Source: Parietichytrium sp. I65-24A
Lineage: Eukaryota; Sar; Bigyra; Thraustochytrida; Thraustochytriidae
Assembly: GCA_012862575.1 (NCBI GenBank)
Contig: BLSF01000163.1
Span: 1 to 16,150 of the forward strand
Length of the DNA stretch: 16,150 nt
Reading direction: 5' to 3'
Shown here: piece by piece, positions 1 through 7,096 of the stretch
How positions within the stretch are numbered: position 1 is the first letter of the stretch
Layout: the number at the start of each line of letters is the position of its first letter
Made by a program: the position numbers and the translations under genes
The notes under the pieces: generated by a model
The model's database searches: none
The model's input: only the letters and a program-made list of their open reading frames with translations
What the model was told of the DNA's origin: nothing

Positions 1-225
1 ATGATCACTGCATGTGACACATGTTTTAGGTTTGTCATCATCTTTGGGTTGAAACACATGTTTTCATCCATTCGGACACCGGACAGTTTTGTCATCATCA
101 AATCCAAGATGGAATCGCGTATCATGACACACCAAGTTGCGGAGATTATCAGGGTCAATTCGATCTCGACGATTGACAAGTTTTGTCAGAATTCGATGAA
201 GAAAAGTGAGAAATACATTTGTTAA
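1..225 (+). CDS. possible 3' end of an unknown gene (partial or spurious)
   Basis: The frame is open from the first base of the window to a TAA at 223-225, 74 codons, and ends 9 bp before the convergent stop of the next gene, a spacing that fits this compact genome. The product has no recognisable domain, and its real start may lie upstream. An alternative is a minus-strand frame with an ATG at 125 that stays open to the left edge for about 41 codons. I see no TATA box in front of that ATG, so I prefer the + reading, but either or neither could be real. Confidence 0.3.
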   Translation: MITACDTCFRFVIIFGLKHMFSSIRTPDSFVIIKSKMESRIMTHQVAEIIRVNSISTIDKFCQNSMKKSEKYIC

Positions 226-234
226 AGATAAATT

Positions 235-783
235 CTAGACAGCATCAGATTCTTCCGTATCGGCGCGTTTATCGCGTTGCTGTTTGTATTGTTGTTTTTT
301 ATTTCGTTCCAATGTTGTCTGTAAGAACTTTTTATCATTCTTGAAAGTTGGTCTTAGGACAGGCAAACCAACAAAATTACTCTGTTTTCTCTGCATTTCA
401 CCGCCGTCTTCAGCTTCATCATCACTACTAGATTCCCGTGGATCATGAGGGACTATTTTCAGCCCTTCACTCTTTCGTTGAACGTCATATGTCGAATCAC
501 TAGCACCACTCCCGCCATTCCTACAACAACTAAATACATCTCCAATTGAGGCTCCTGTTTCGTTAGGTTTACTCCCACGAAATCGCAATCTCCTTTCGAC
601 AAGAGACATATTTCCGTATCCGTCTTCACGAGGAGGAACAAACGGCTGGAGTTTTTCATTCTTCTCTACACCAAAACACGTTCTCATCACATCCATCAGA
701 CTTGCCGAGGTCTCCGCATTTGCTGTGACCGCCTTCTTCTTCCATCCACCACATTTCATGCAAGTAGTAGTAGATGACGACAT
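235..783 (-). CDS. unknown hydrophilic, probably disordered protein (182 aa)
   Basis: I do not recognise a family. Visible features are an N-terminal C8-x2-C11 pair, C36, a C86-C87 pair, an acidic Ser/Asp/Glu stretch at residues 118-129 and a basic Lys/Gln/Arg stretch at about 160-173. There is no signal peptide or membrane segment. The mixed acidic and basic low-complexity layout suggests a nucleic-acid or protein scaffold, such as a phosphoprotein or inner-virion component, but this is only inference. A TATA-like GTATATAC at 821-828 lies about 40 nt before the start codon, inside the 3' end of the upstream minus-strand gene, which supports this start and independent transcription. A frame at 459-659 on the same strand is a shadow. 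Confidence 0.7.
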   Translation of the reverse strand: MSSSTTTCMKCGGWKKKAVTANAETSASLMDVMRTCFGVEKNEKLQPFVPPREDGYGNMSLVERRLRFRGSKPNETGASIGDVFSCCRNGGSGASDSTYDVQRKSEGLKIVPHDPRESSSDDEAEDGGEMQRKQSNFVGLPVLRPTFKNDKKFLQTTLERNKKQQYKQQRDKRADTEESDAV

Positions 784-809
784 ATTCTTCCAATAATAAT
801 TACATTCAG

Positions 810-1733
810 TTACTTTACATGTATATACTTGTAGTCACCGAGGTATTGTTCGAAAATATCATCCACGACATCCGATGGTAGCGAGGAAATGTTCTCATCA
901 ATAAATACTTGCTTCGCTCGTTTGCAATTCTGACCTCTATTGACCATTTCAGACCAAATTCGTCGACAAATCTGGCTTTGTTTGGCTAGTGGGTGAAGTT
1001 TGTCATCGTCCGTTCGTAAAAAACGGTACATGAGTTCAGCGCCGGTCTCAAAATTTACTTGCAAGGTAAGCAAAACACACTGCATCACTGTTTGTACAAA
1101 GAAAAGAGTCGACGGCGAATGGCGGTGCATGCGTTCCAGAATGTCATTGACAAATTCGAATTGCTTGTATCGTATTGCGGTGCAAACACATCGTTGAATG
1201 GTTATTTCATTCGATGCTTCTGAAATTGAAGTGTTGTTTTGCACAAAATCGAAATCATTAATGCTCCCATGTCGAGCAATGTTGACCAACATCTGTTCGA
1301 CGCATCTAATTGTTATTCTTCTTTCGTCCAATGGCCCAATTATGGTGGAAAGAGCGTCCTTAAAATAAGAGAGTTCTAAGAACAGTAAGGTCAACGAATC
1401 TGCTTTTGTGTCGTCATCGTCCATCATCGACTCTTGTTCTTCGAGTATAAATGATACCAAGAGCTTGCACAAGTCATAGTTTTTATGGATCAATGCCACT
1501 CGAACATGGGTCAGATCAATTTTCTTAAACGAATGTAGCTCTGCGAGCATGCGTTGCACAAATTCCTTGTAATTGCACCTGCAAGCATCTAGAAAAATGG
1601 GACGATAGCGGCCAAACCAGGCATGCCAGCCGTTGCCGTTGTATTTGACGCGAAGCTCATGTTCAAACGTCTCAATCAACTGTCGCTCGTTTGCTTGCTC
1701 TAGCTGCTGCTGCTGCTGCTGCTGCTGTAGCAT
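810..1733 (-). CDS. unknown helical-solenoid-like protein with F-box-like C-terminus (307 aa)
   Basis: The protein begins with eight Gln (residues 3-10, a CAG-type microsatellite), has an Asp-rich stretch near residue 105, and is otherwise rich in amphipathic helices. Segments such as residues about 48-95 and 140-245 alternate short helices in a way that recalls degenerate ankyrin-type solenoids, though no canonical ankyrin repeat is visible. Near the C-terminus, residues 285-298 read LPSDVVDDIFEQYL, which resembles the start of an F-box (LPxExxxxI). Poxviral ankyrin proteins end in a similar F-box-like (PRANC) module that recruits cullin-RING ligases, so a substrate-adaptor role is possible (inference). 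It shares the 70-bp divergent promoter with the PPxY membrane protein at 1804. The coding assignment is firm; the function is not. Confidence 0.8.
   Translation of the reverse strand: MLQQQQQQQQLEQANERQLIETFEHELRVKYNGNGWHAWFGRYRPIFLDACRCNYKEFVQRMLAELHSFKKIDLTHVRVALIHKNYDLCKLLVSFILEEQESMMDDDDTKADSLTLLFLELSYFKDALSTIIGPLDERRITIRCVEQMLVNIARHGSINDFDFVQNNTSISEASNEITIQRCVCTAIRYKQFEFVNDILERMHRHSPSTLFFVQTVMQCVLLTLQVNFETGAELMYRFLRTDDDKLHPLAKQSQICRRIWSEMVNRGQNCKRAKQVFIDENISSLPSDVVDDIFEQYLGDYKYIHVK
821..828 (-). promoter_or_regulatory. TATA box for the 235-783 gene
   Basis: GTATATAC lies about 40 nt upstream of the start codon at 783 and inside the last codons of the upstream gene. The position matches the TATA-to-ATG spacing of most other genes here. 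Confidence 0.5.
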
Positions 1734-1803
1734 CCAAACGCTCGAGTTTTTGTTTTTCGCAAACTAATATATACATGCATTTCGTAAGGTTAGATTTAAA
1801 AGA
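1734..1803. promoter_or_regulatory. bidirectional promoter with one shared TATA box
   Basis: This 70-bp gap separates two divergent genes. A single TAATATATACAT at 1765-1776 sits about 30-35 nt from each start codon. On the + side the start codon is directly preceded by TTTAAAAGA. Confidence 0.6.
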
Positions 1804-2289
1804 ATGCATCCTCCTCCTCCCGAGAAAAATAACTTTATGGCAACTCTTATCACATCAATGACTGACGACATTGATTGTCAAGAGCTATACCGTTCTTCAA
1901 CGGTTTCGCCACACGCGCAGATCTTTCAGTTGAACAACTGGACGTGTATTGTCATCGGTGATGAGGATGATCTGATGACCAGTAGTAGTAACGAATTGCT
2001 GGTTCAGCGTGGGTTTGTCAGCAACCCGGACGCGCTTGACTTGTATTTTACCCGTCATAAACTCTATTACGACACGCTCTTGCCCGACACCACTGGTCAC
2101 AGACTGAGTTTCTTTGACAATGACCCTCGACTCGATTTATTTATGCACTTTGGACTGGGAATGTTTTGCGTTTCATTTTTAATCGTCTGGTGCGCTGTCA
2201 TGTGCACTGGATCTTCTAGTAGCACTGGCGCCACGGATAGCACCGAAGAACCAGTATATAAACCACCAACTTATTTAGAAACCGTTTAA
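1804..2289 (+). CDS. single-span membrane protein with C-terminal PPxY motif (161 aa)
   Basis: A long N-terminal domain of about 110 residues precedes one membrane segment (about 114-134) and a 27-residue tail. The tail is Ser/Thr-rich and ends with PPTY at 154-157. PPxY motifs bind WW domains of Nedd4-family ubiquitin ligases, and many enveloped viruses use them as late domains to recruit budding machinery (family knowledge). No signal peptide is visible, so topology is uncertain; a cytoplasmic tail is needed for PPxY function. Start choice: the first ATG follows TTTAAAAGA and lies about 32 nt after a TATA box; Met12 is an alternative. The membrane segment pattern FM-x2-G-x3-FC-x6-WC recurs with identical spacing in the next ORF, suggesting duplication. 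I do not recognise the N-terminal domain. Confidence 0.8.
   Translation: MHPPPPEKNNFMATLITSMTDDIDCQELYRSSTVSPHAQIFQLNNWTCIVIGDEDDLMTSSSNELLVQRGFVSNPDALDLYFTRHKLYYDTLLPDTTGHRLSFFDNDPRLDLFMHFGLGMFCVSFLIVWCAVMCTGSSSSTGATDSTEEPVYKPPTYLETV
2255..2262 (+). promoter_or_regulatory. TATA box for the 2300 ORF (and perhaps H3)
   Basis: TATATAAA lies in the last codons of the PPxY gene, 38-45 nt before the ATG at 2300. A TTTAAAAGAAT element like that before the 1804 start follows it at 2286-2296. I find no separate TATA box near -40 of the H3 start. Confidence 0.5.
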
Positions 2290-2299
2290 AAGAATTAGA

Positions 2300-2695
2300 A
2301 TGATGGAAGATGATGTATTGGAGTATTTCATGCGAGTAGGTGTTTCTATCTTTTGCATAGTGTATTGGTCACTTTGGTGCTGTTGCTCTTTCGCAGCAAA
2401 ACCCAAACCAAGAAGAACAACAGAAAGCAGCAAAAGAGATGGCACGAACCAAACAGACAGCGCGCATGTCCACGGGTGGGAAAGCACCACGGAAGCAATT
2501 GGCGACCAAACATGCGCGACAGTCAGTGCCAAAGAGCAGTGGTACATCAGTGCGCAAGCCACATCGCTATCGTCCAGGAACGGTCGCTTTACGAGAGATT
2601 CGCAAATATCAAAAGTCGACCGAGTTGCTGATTCGTCATTTGCCGTTTCAACGTCTGGTACGAGAGATCATGCAGGATGTTGGATCGTACAATGA
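2300..2695 (+). CDS. putative small membrane protein overlapping H3 (131 aa)
   Basis: The ORF starts with an acidic N-terminus followed by a membrane segment at about residues 13-31. That segment has the same FM-x2-G-x3-FC-x6-WC pattern as the PPxY protein just upstream. A TATATAAA box at the usual distance supports transcription from its own start. The C-terminal 86 codons overlap the H3 gene in another frame and have a composition expected of an accidental reading of H3, so the real protein might be a remnant whose 3' part was replaced when H3 arrived. It could also be an upstream ORF regulating H3 translation. The N-terminal 46 residues are the credible part. Confidence 0.45.
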   Translation: MMEDDVLEYFMRVGVSIFCIVYWSLWCCCSFAAKPKPRRTTESSKRDGTNQTDSAHVHGWESTTEAIGDQTCATVSAKEQWYISAQATSLSSRNGRFTRDSQISKVDRVADSSFAVSTSGTRDHAGCWIVQ

Positions 2696-2861
2696 TTATC
2701 GCCTCCAAGGGTCAGCATTGTTGGCATTGCAAGAGAGTGCAGAGGCGTATTTGGTTGCGCTTTTCGAAGACACAAACTTGTGTTCGATTCACGCCAGGCG
2801 AGTCACTATTATGCCAAAGGACATTCAGCTTGCGCGTAGAATAAGAGGGGAGAGGACTTGA
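2439..2861 (+). CDS. H3: viral histone H3 with substituted tail modification sites
   Basis: The product (140 aa with Met) is an H3: the tail opens ARTKQTAR, the N-helix region reads [16 protein letters not shown], and the C-terminal region LFEDTNLC to RRIRGER is close to that of host H3. It should pair with H4 and enter nucleosomes (inference). Numbering without Met, K4, K14, K18 and K23 are kept, but position 9 is Met, position 27 is Gln, and the residue aligned with host K36 is Arg (R38 here, after a two-residue insertion). In the core, the K79 loop is rewritten with two extra residues and no Lys; K56 and K122 equivalents remain; K64 is His and K115 is Arg. C110 and H113 equivalents are kept. 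The ATG has G at -3 and +4. The mRNA has an AATAAA signal just after the stop and no visible histone stem-loop. The gene lies directly before the left repeat arm. Confidence 0.96.
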   Translation: MARTKQTARMSTGGKAPRKQLATKHARQSVPKSSGTSVRKPHRYRPGTVALREIRKYQKSTELLIRHLPFQRLVREIMQDVGSYNDYRLQGSALLALQESAEAYLVALFEDTNLCSIHARRVTIMPKDIQLARRIRGERT

Positions 2862-2887
2862 GTGATTGATTGATATGTAGTATTTTC

Positions 2888-2893
2888 AATAAA
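2888..2893 (+). terminator. polyadenylation signal of H3
   Basis: AATAAA lies 27 nt after the H3 stop codon. It implies a polyadenylated message, unlike replication-dependent metazoan histone mRNAs that end in a stem-loop. Confidence 0.6.
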
Positions 2894-3679
2894 AAATCAG
2901 TAATTGTTTTGATGGCAAAGTAAAGAATTGTTCACTTAGACTCGAAATTCGAAGTCACCAACTCTCAAACAAGAACTTTTATTGATTTCAATACTTTTAA
3001 CTGGTAAGAGAACTGGTAAGAAGACTGGTAATAAAAGAGCAAAGAATTGTTCAAACTAGAGAACAAGGAAGTTGTTCACTTAATCTTGATGTCAAATTCG
3101 AGAACAAGGAATTGATCACTAGACCCGATGACAAATTCGAGAACAAGGAGTTGATCACTAGACTCGATGGGAAGTAAGTTAGTTCGAAGTCACCAACTCG
3201 ATGGCAAGTTCGAAGTTTAGAGAGAGCAAGGAATTGATCACTAGACCCAATGGCAAATTCGAAGTCACCAACTCTCTTGCAGGAACTTTGATTGATTTCA
3301 ATACTTTTATTTGGTAAGACAACTGGTAAGAAGACTGGTAAGAAAAGAACAAAGAACTGATCAGACTGGAGATCAAAGAATGTGTTCACTTGATCTCGAT
3401 GACAAATTCGAGAGTAAGGAGTTGAGCACTAGATCCAATGGCAAATTCGAAGTCACCAACTCTCTTGCAGGAACTTTTATTGATTTCAATACTTTTAATT
3501 GGTAAGTGAACTGGTAAGAAGACTGGTAAGAAAAGAACAAAGAATTGATCGAAGTAGAGAACAAGGAGTTGATCACTAGTCTCGATGGCAAATTCCAAGT
3601 CACCAATTCAATGGCAACTTCGATGTTTAGAGAGAACAAAGAATTGATTACTAGACCCGATGGCAAATTCGAAGGAGTT

Positions 3680-3740
3680 GCGACAACACTGATTTCAACA
3701 CATACAATACCTATTGGATTGCTGAAATCATCAGTATCGC
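3680..3740 (+). repeat. 61-bp imperfect palindrome, copy A
   Basis: It starts GCGACA and ends ATCGC. Arms GATTTCA/TGAAATC and CAATA/TATTG can pair around a two-base tip. It is nearly identical to copy B and to the reverse complement of copy F. Confidence 0.8.
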
Positions 3741-4126
3741 TAACCTGAATTGATCACTAGCCCCGATGACAAATTCCAAGTCACCAATTCGATGGGAAAT
3801 TCGAAGTTTAGAGAGAACAAAGAACTGATCACTAGACCCGATGGAAAGTTCGAAGTCACCAACTCTCTTGTAGGAACTTTTATTAATTTCAATACTTTTA
3901 TTTGGTAAGACAACTGGTAAGAAGACTGGTAAGAAAAGAACAAAGAACTGATCAGACTGGAGAACAAGGAAGTTGTTCACTTGATCTTGATGGCAAATTC
4001 GTTGTTCACTTATTCTCGATGTCGAATTCGAAGTTTAGAGAGAGCAAGGAATTGATCACTAGAACCAATGGCAAATTCGAAGTCACCAACTCTCTTGCAG
4101 GAACTTTTATTAAATTCGAAGGAATT

Positions 4127-4187
4127 GCGACAACGCTGATTTCAACACATACAATACCTATTGGATTGCTGAAATCATCAGTGTCGC
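4127..4187 (+). repeat. 61-bp imperfect palindrome, copy B
   Basis: It differs from copy A at two positions. Both changes turn mismatches of A into G-C pairs (positions 5/57 and 9/53 of the element). Confidence 0.8.
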
Positions 4188-4699
4188 TAACCTGAATTGA
4201 TCACTAGACTCGATGGCAAATTCGAAGTCACCAATTCGATGGCAAATTCAAATCACAAACTCAATGGCAAATTCGAAGTCACCAACTCTCTTGCAGGAAC
4301 TTTTATTGGTTTCAATACTTTTAACTGGTAAGACAACTGGTAAGAAGACTGGTAAGAAAAGAACAAAGAATTGATCAAACTAGTGAACAAGGAAGTTGTT
4401 CACTTATTCTCGATGTGAAATTCGTTGTTCACTTGATCCCGATGTCAAATTCGAAGTTTACAGAGATCAAAGAATTGATCACTAGACCCGATGGCAAATT
4501 CGAAGTCACCAACTCTCTTGCAGGAACTTTTATTAATTTCAATACTTTTATTTGGTAAGACAACTGGTAAGAGGACTGGTAAGAAAAGAACAAAGAATTG
4601 ATCGATCTAGAGAACAAAGAAGTTGTTCACTTACTCTCGATGTCAAATTTGAAGTTTCGAGAGAACAAGGAGTTGATCACTAGACTCGATTGAAAATTT

Positions 4700-4880
4700 G
4701 AAGTCACCAACTCGATGGCAAAATTCGAAGTCACCAACTCGAAAATTTGAAGTCACCAACTCGATGGCAAAATTCGAAGTCACCAACTCGATGGCAAATT
4801 CGAAGTCACCAACTCGATGGCAAATTCGAAGTCACCAACTCGATGGCAAATTCGAAGTCACCAACTCGATGGCAAATTCG
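4700..4880 (+). repeat. 26-bp minisatellite
   Basis: About seven tandem copies of a unit starting GAAGTCACCAACTCGATGGC, with a 26-bp period in the regular part (4802, 4828, 4854) and small length changes at the left end. It is a local expansion of a block found singly throughout both arms. Confidence 0.85.
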
Positions 4881-5306
4881 AAGTTTAGAGAGAGCAAGGA
4901 ATTGATCACTAGACCCAATGGCAAATTCGAAGTCACCAACTCTCTCGCAGGAGCTTTTATTAATTTCAATACTTTTATTTGGTAAGACAACTGGTAAGAA
5001 GACTGGTAAGAAAAGAACAAAGAACTGATCAGACTGAAGAACAAGGAAGTTGTTCACTTGATCTCGATGTCAAATTCGTTGTTCACTTATTCTCGATGTC
5101 AAATTCGAAGTTTAGAGAGAACAAAGAATTGACCACTCAATCTCGATGGCAAATTCCAAGTCACCAACTCTCTTGCAGGAACTTTTATTGATTTCAATAC
5201 TTTTAACTGGTAAGACAACTGGGAAGAAGACTGGTAAGAAAACAACAAAGAATTGATCGAACTAGAGAACAAGGAAGTTGTTCACCTAGTCTCTAACCCT
5301 CAAAAT

Positions 5307-5439
5307 GAACAAGTATTTGTTCACTTATAAATATCACGCAAAAGTACATACTTTTGAACATCCAGATGGTAGAATAAATTTACATTGTGTTTAGTGACAA
5401 GTCATGAGTTCGAATTCTCTTTTTCTTTTAATTTTTTTT
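5307..5439 (+). other. composite module: palindrome, TATA box, TTCGAA box, T-run (left copy)
   Basis: In order: GAACAA-N4-TTGTTC (5307-5322), TATAAATAT (5326-5334), about 70 nt, GAGTTCGAATTC (5407-5417), then T-runs from 5420. The 3' part GTCATGAGTTCGAAT resembles a tRNA T-arm/B-box (GTTCGAATT here, GTTCGAATC in the right copies), and CCAGATGGTAGAAT upstream recalls a tRNA D-arm. I could not fold a convincing tRNA. A short RNA made from the TATA box and ended at the T-run would be about 65-75 nt. The same arrangement occurs inverted on the right side. Confidence 0.5.
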
Positions 5440-5454
5440 CTCGTTGATAGTTTC

Positions 5455-5515
5455 GCGACACCCTTGATTCCCATCCATGGAATTGACATTCCAGTGGTGG
5501 AATTAGTAGTGTCGC
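5455..5515 (-). repeat. 61-bp imperfect palindrome, copy C
   Basis: It is the reverse-complement counterpart of copies D and E (GCGACACCCTTGATTCCCAT at one end, AATTAGTAGTGTCGC at the other). It marks the left edge of the central gene segment. Confidence 0.85.
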
Positions 5516-5568
5516 CAGTGATCATCAATCAGTTTCGATCGATCAACTAATTCTTGAATTTTTTTAAT

Positions 5569-5574
5569 GTATAC
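5569..5574 (+). promoter_or_regulatory. TATA-like element before the RING gene
   Basis: GTATAC lies about 40 nt upstream of the ATG at 5612. It is weak by itself but fits the spacing seen at other genes. Confidence 0.35.
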
Positions 5575-5611
5575 ACATGGAGAAGAGAACATAATTAAAA
5601 CGAAAACCTGA

Positions 5612-6073
5612 ATGACAACAAACGTTGACAATGACGGTGACAGTGATATACTTGCATTTATTGATGCAATCATGGTGTTGCAAAACAATGGAGAAGAATC
5701 GCGGATTGCGTTTCTGTCATCATTAACAACACCGCCACCCCCACCAGCACCGCCATCGGCACCTCCACCTCCCCTAGCAGTTACACTTGAAATTGAGAAA
5801 GCTGAAAAGAAAGCTCGTGATCACACTCGTAATCATTTCCCCATCAAAGACTTGTGCTGTGTATGTCTTGAGACGTTTGAGTCTATTGACAAAAACAAAG
5901 AAGGCATTCGAATTCTACAATGTGGTCATCCACTATGTGCAACTTGTTTATGTGACATGTTGATCAAAGAGAATCGTAAATGTCCTTTATGCAGAGCACC
6001 CATCGAGGATCATCGAAAGATTGAAATCTATAGATATACAACAACAAAAACAAGAAAGCGGAGACGAAACTAA
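5612..6073 (+). CDS. C3HC4 RING-finger protein, probable E3 ubiquitin ligase (153 aa)
   Basis: The C-terminal half is a classical RING finger: C82-x2-C85, C104-x-H106, C109-x2-C112, C124-x2-C127, with the CPLC-R signature at the last ligand pair. Such domains bind E2 enzymes and direct ubiquitin transfer. The N-terminal 40 residues are acidic and helical. Residues 41-54 are a Pro-rich linker (PPPPPAPPSAPPPP) that could bind SH3, WW or EVH1 domains. The C-terminus is very basic (KTRKRRRN) and may act as a nuclear-localisation signal. It is the first gene of the central cluster, and its stop is 2 nt before the start of a second RING gene. Targets are unknown; large animal viruses often use such proteins against host defence factors (inference). 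Confidence 0.92.
   Translation: MTTNVDNDGDSDILAFIDAIMVLQNNGEESRIAFLSSLTTPPPPPAPPSAPPPPLAVTLEIEKAEKKARDHTRNHFPIKDLCCVCLETFESIDKNKEGIRILQCGHPLCATCLCDMLIKENRKCPLCRAPIEDHRKIEIYRYTTTKTRKRRRN
6028..6038 (+). promoter_or_regulatory. TATA-like element before the membrane RING gene
   Basis: CTATAGATATA-type sequence 38-48 nt upstream of the ATG at 6076, within the 3' end of the preceding gene. Confidence 0.4.
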
Positions 6074-6075
6074 GA

Positions 6076-6450
6076 ATGTCAAAAAGTAGCGATGACATTG
6101 TATTTGCATTCCTGCTTTTATTAGCATTATTGTATGTCTCTGTCATGATAGCTCGTTTTCTTCTTAGAATATTTGCACGTCGATCAAGTCGGGAACTGGA
6201 GATTCATGAACAGCAGGTACTAGAGGAAGAACCTACACAACTTGAGAAACAACAAGCATCAATGACCATTGTTTTAATTAGTCGTCCTGACAACCAAGAC
6301 ATGCATTGCCCAATATGTTTAGAGTCATTGGATAGAGATGATACAGTGTCACCCAAGTGTCATAAATTACATTGCTTTCACTTGAATTGTATTGTCACTT
6401 CGTTGCGATATTCTTCCAAATGTCCGATGTGCAAGCAAGATGTGGTATAG
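6076..6450 (+). CDS. membrane-anchored RING-H2 protein, probable E3 ligase (124 aa)
   Basis: An N-terminal membrane anchor (about residues 8-30) followed by a basic stop-transfer stretch (RRSSR) places the rest in the cytosol. The C-terminal RING-H2 has ligands C78, C81, C95, H99, H102, C105, C116 and C119 (C3H2C3 order) with CPICLE and CPMC signatures. Small membrane RING proteins of this layout act in ubiquitination of membrane or secretory-pathway proteins; some large viruses use them to remove host receptors (family knowledge, role here inferred). The middle is Glu/Gln-rich and probably a flexible linker. The start lies two bases after the stop of the first RING gene, and a TATA-like element sits at -40. 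The two RING domains are of different classes, so a recent tandem duplication is unlikely. Confidence 0.92.
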   Translation: MSKSSDDIVFAFLLLLALLYVSVMIARFLLRIFARRSSRELEIHEQQVLEEEPTQLEKQQASMTIVLISRPDNQDMHCPICLESLDRDDTVSPKCHKLHCFHLNCIVTSLRYSSKCPMCKQDVV

Positions 6451-6499
6451 ATAGATAGATATACATACCTATCAAAAACAGGTATTATTCCAAGACAGG
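6451..6499 (+). promoter_or_regulatory. short intergenic region: TATA-like element and small hairpin
   Basis: A short GATA run continues from the stop codon and ends in ATATAC (6459-6464), about 40 nt before the ATG at 6500. ATACCT (6465-6470) and AGGTAT (6480-6485) form a perfect 6-bp inverted repeat with a 9-nt loop that could be an operator-like site or an RNA hairpin. Confidence 0.35.
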
Positions 6500-7096
6500 A
6501 TGTCACTCTGGCAGTCTCTCTTTTATGTCTACCCATCAAATATCATCCCATCAGAGTACTCAACACTCACTGAATTGAGCTTTTTAGAATATGATCAAGC
6601 AAGTCTCCTGTCAGTCGATGAAATCATGAACACTATTGTCACCAACATGAACTTTATGGGAGTGATATACGACCATGAGAATGACAAATGGATTGGTGCA
6701 AGGATGAATTCACGCGCATCCAAGTTCATCATGGATGCTAGTAGTAGTAGTTCGTCTATCACATATTATGAGAGAATAAGTACGTCATCTGATTGGGTGA
6801 CAGACAATCACTTTGGATATGTTCAAAATACTAGTTCTTCAGTTTCTTCTTGTAGTAGTAATGAATTACTGCTGTCTTCGTCAAGTGCAAGTGACGACTT
6901 GTGTGATCAACTTCCTCTCTGTCGATCGTGGTCAGCAGCAGGATGCTTGTTTAGTGATGCATCATCTGGAGATCGATACAAAATATTGCAGATTGGTCTA
7001 CTTGAATGGTTTCAAAGCACCTTTTGGTCTCAAATAATTGTGATTATAGGTATGATTCTCCTACATTTGTTGATATTTTATTACTTGAACTTATGA
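6500..7096 (+). CDS. tail-anchored, Ser-rich membrane protein of unknown function (198 aa)
   Basis: I do not recognise the family. Residues 1-75 look like a folded domain with Trp and aromatic residues. Two Ser-rich stretches (about 81-86 and 112-131) are encoded mainly by AGT/TCT-type codons. Four Cys follow (118, 135, 141, 149). A strongly hydrophobic segment (about 175-196) ends two residues before the C-terminus, so the protein is probably tail-anchored with its bulk in the cytosol or virion interior. The stop codon overlaps the ATG of the next gene (ATGA at 7093-7096), suggesting linked translation or simply compaction. The segment does not share the FM-x2-G pattern of the membrane proteins at 1804 and 2300. 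Confidence 0.8.
   Translation: MSLWQSLFYVYPSNIIPSEYSTLTELSFLEYDQASLLSVDEIMNTIVTNMNFMGVIYDHENDKWIGARMNSRASKFIMDASSSSSSITYYERISTSSDWVTDNHFGYVQNTSSSVSSCSSNELLLSSSSASDDLCDQLPLCRSWSAAGCLFSDASSGDRYKILQIGLLEWFQSTFWSQIIVIIGMILLHLLIFYYLNL

Larger units (their letters stand above)
2941..5290 (+). repeat. left homologous-repeat arm, eight iteron cores
   Basis: This gene-free array contains eight copies of a roughly 80-bp core, starting near 2972, 3281, 3468, 3871, 4298, 4521, 4949 and 5176. Each core has an AT-rich part (AACTTTTATTGATTTCAAT, then ACTTTTA), three tandem 12-bp iterons starting TGGTAAGA (for example 3312, 3324, 3336), and AACAAAGAATTGATC. Between cores lie shuffled short blocks containing GATGGCAAATTCGAAGTCAC, GATCACTAGACCCGATGG and GAACAAGGAAGTTGTTCAC. 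The core-to-core distance varies from about 190 to 430 bp. The right arm holds the same parts in inverse orientation. Homologous-repeat arrays of this kind serve as replication origins and enhancers in other large DNA viruses (family knowledge); the role here is inferred. Confidence 0.9.

Noticed and set aside
1000-1197. Plus-strand frame inside the 307-aa gene
   Set aside because: It is antisense to a longer frame with a promoter and has no features of its own.
2280-2289. PDZ-binding C-terminus (LETV) on the PPxY protein
   Set aside because: A class I PDZ ligand needs Ser/Thr at position -2; here it is Glu.
2340-2396. A possible 57-nt intron (G|GTGTTT to TTTCGCAG) before H3
   Set aside because: The acceptor looks fair but the donor is weak. 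Removal would keep the 2300 frame and would not bring H3 into frame, and no other gene here needs splicing.
4700-4880. CRISPR-like array
   Set aside because: The 26-bp units are directly contiguous with no unique spacers, so this is a minisatellite.
3051-5191. Similar frames on both strands of the left arm
   Set aside because: Same reason: repeat-derived open frames, simultaneously open on both strands, without start context or a unique sequence.
5345-5425. A true tRNA gene in the left module
   Set aside because: D-arm-like and T-arm-like stretches are visible, but the T-stem has mismatches, the anticodon loop has the wrong length and no 7-bp acceptor stem forms. The right copies fit even less well.
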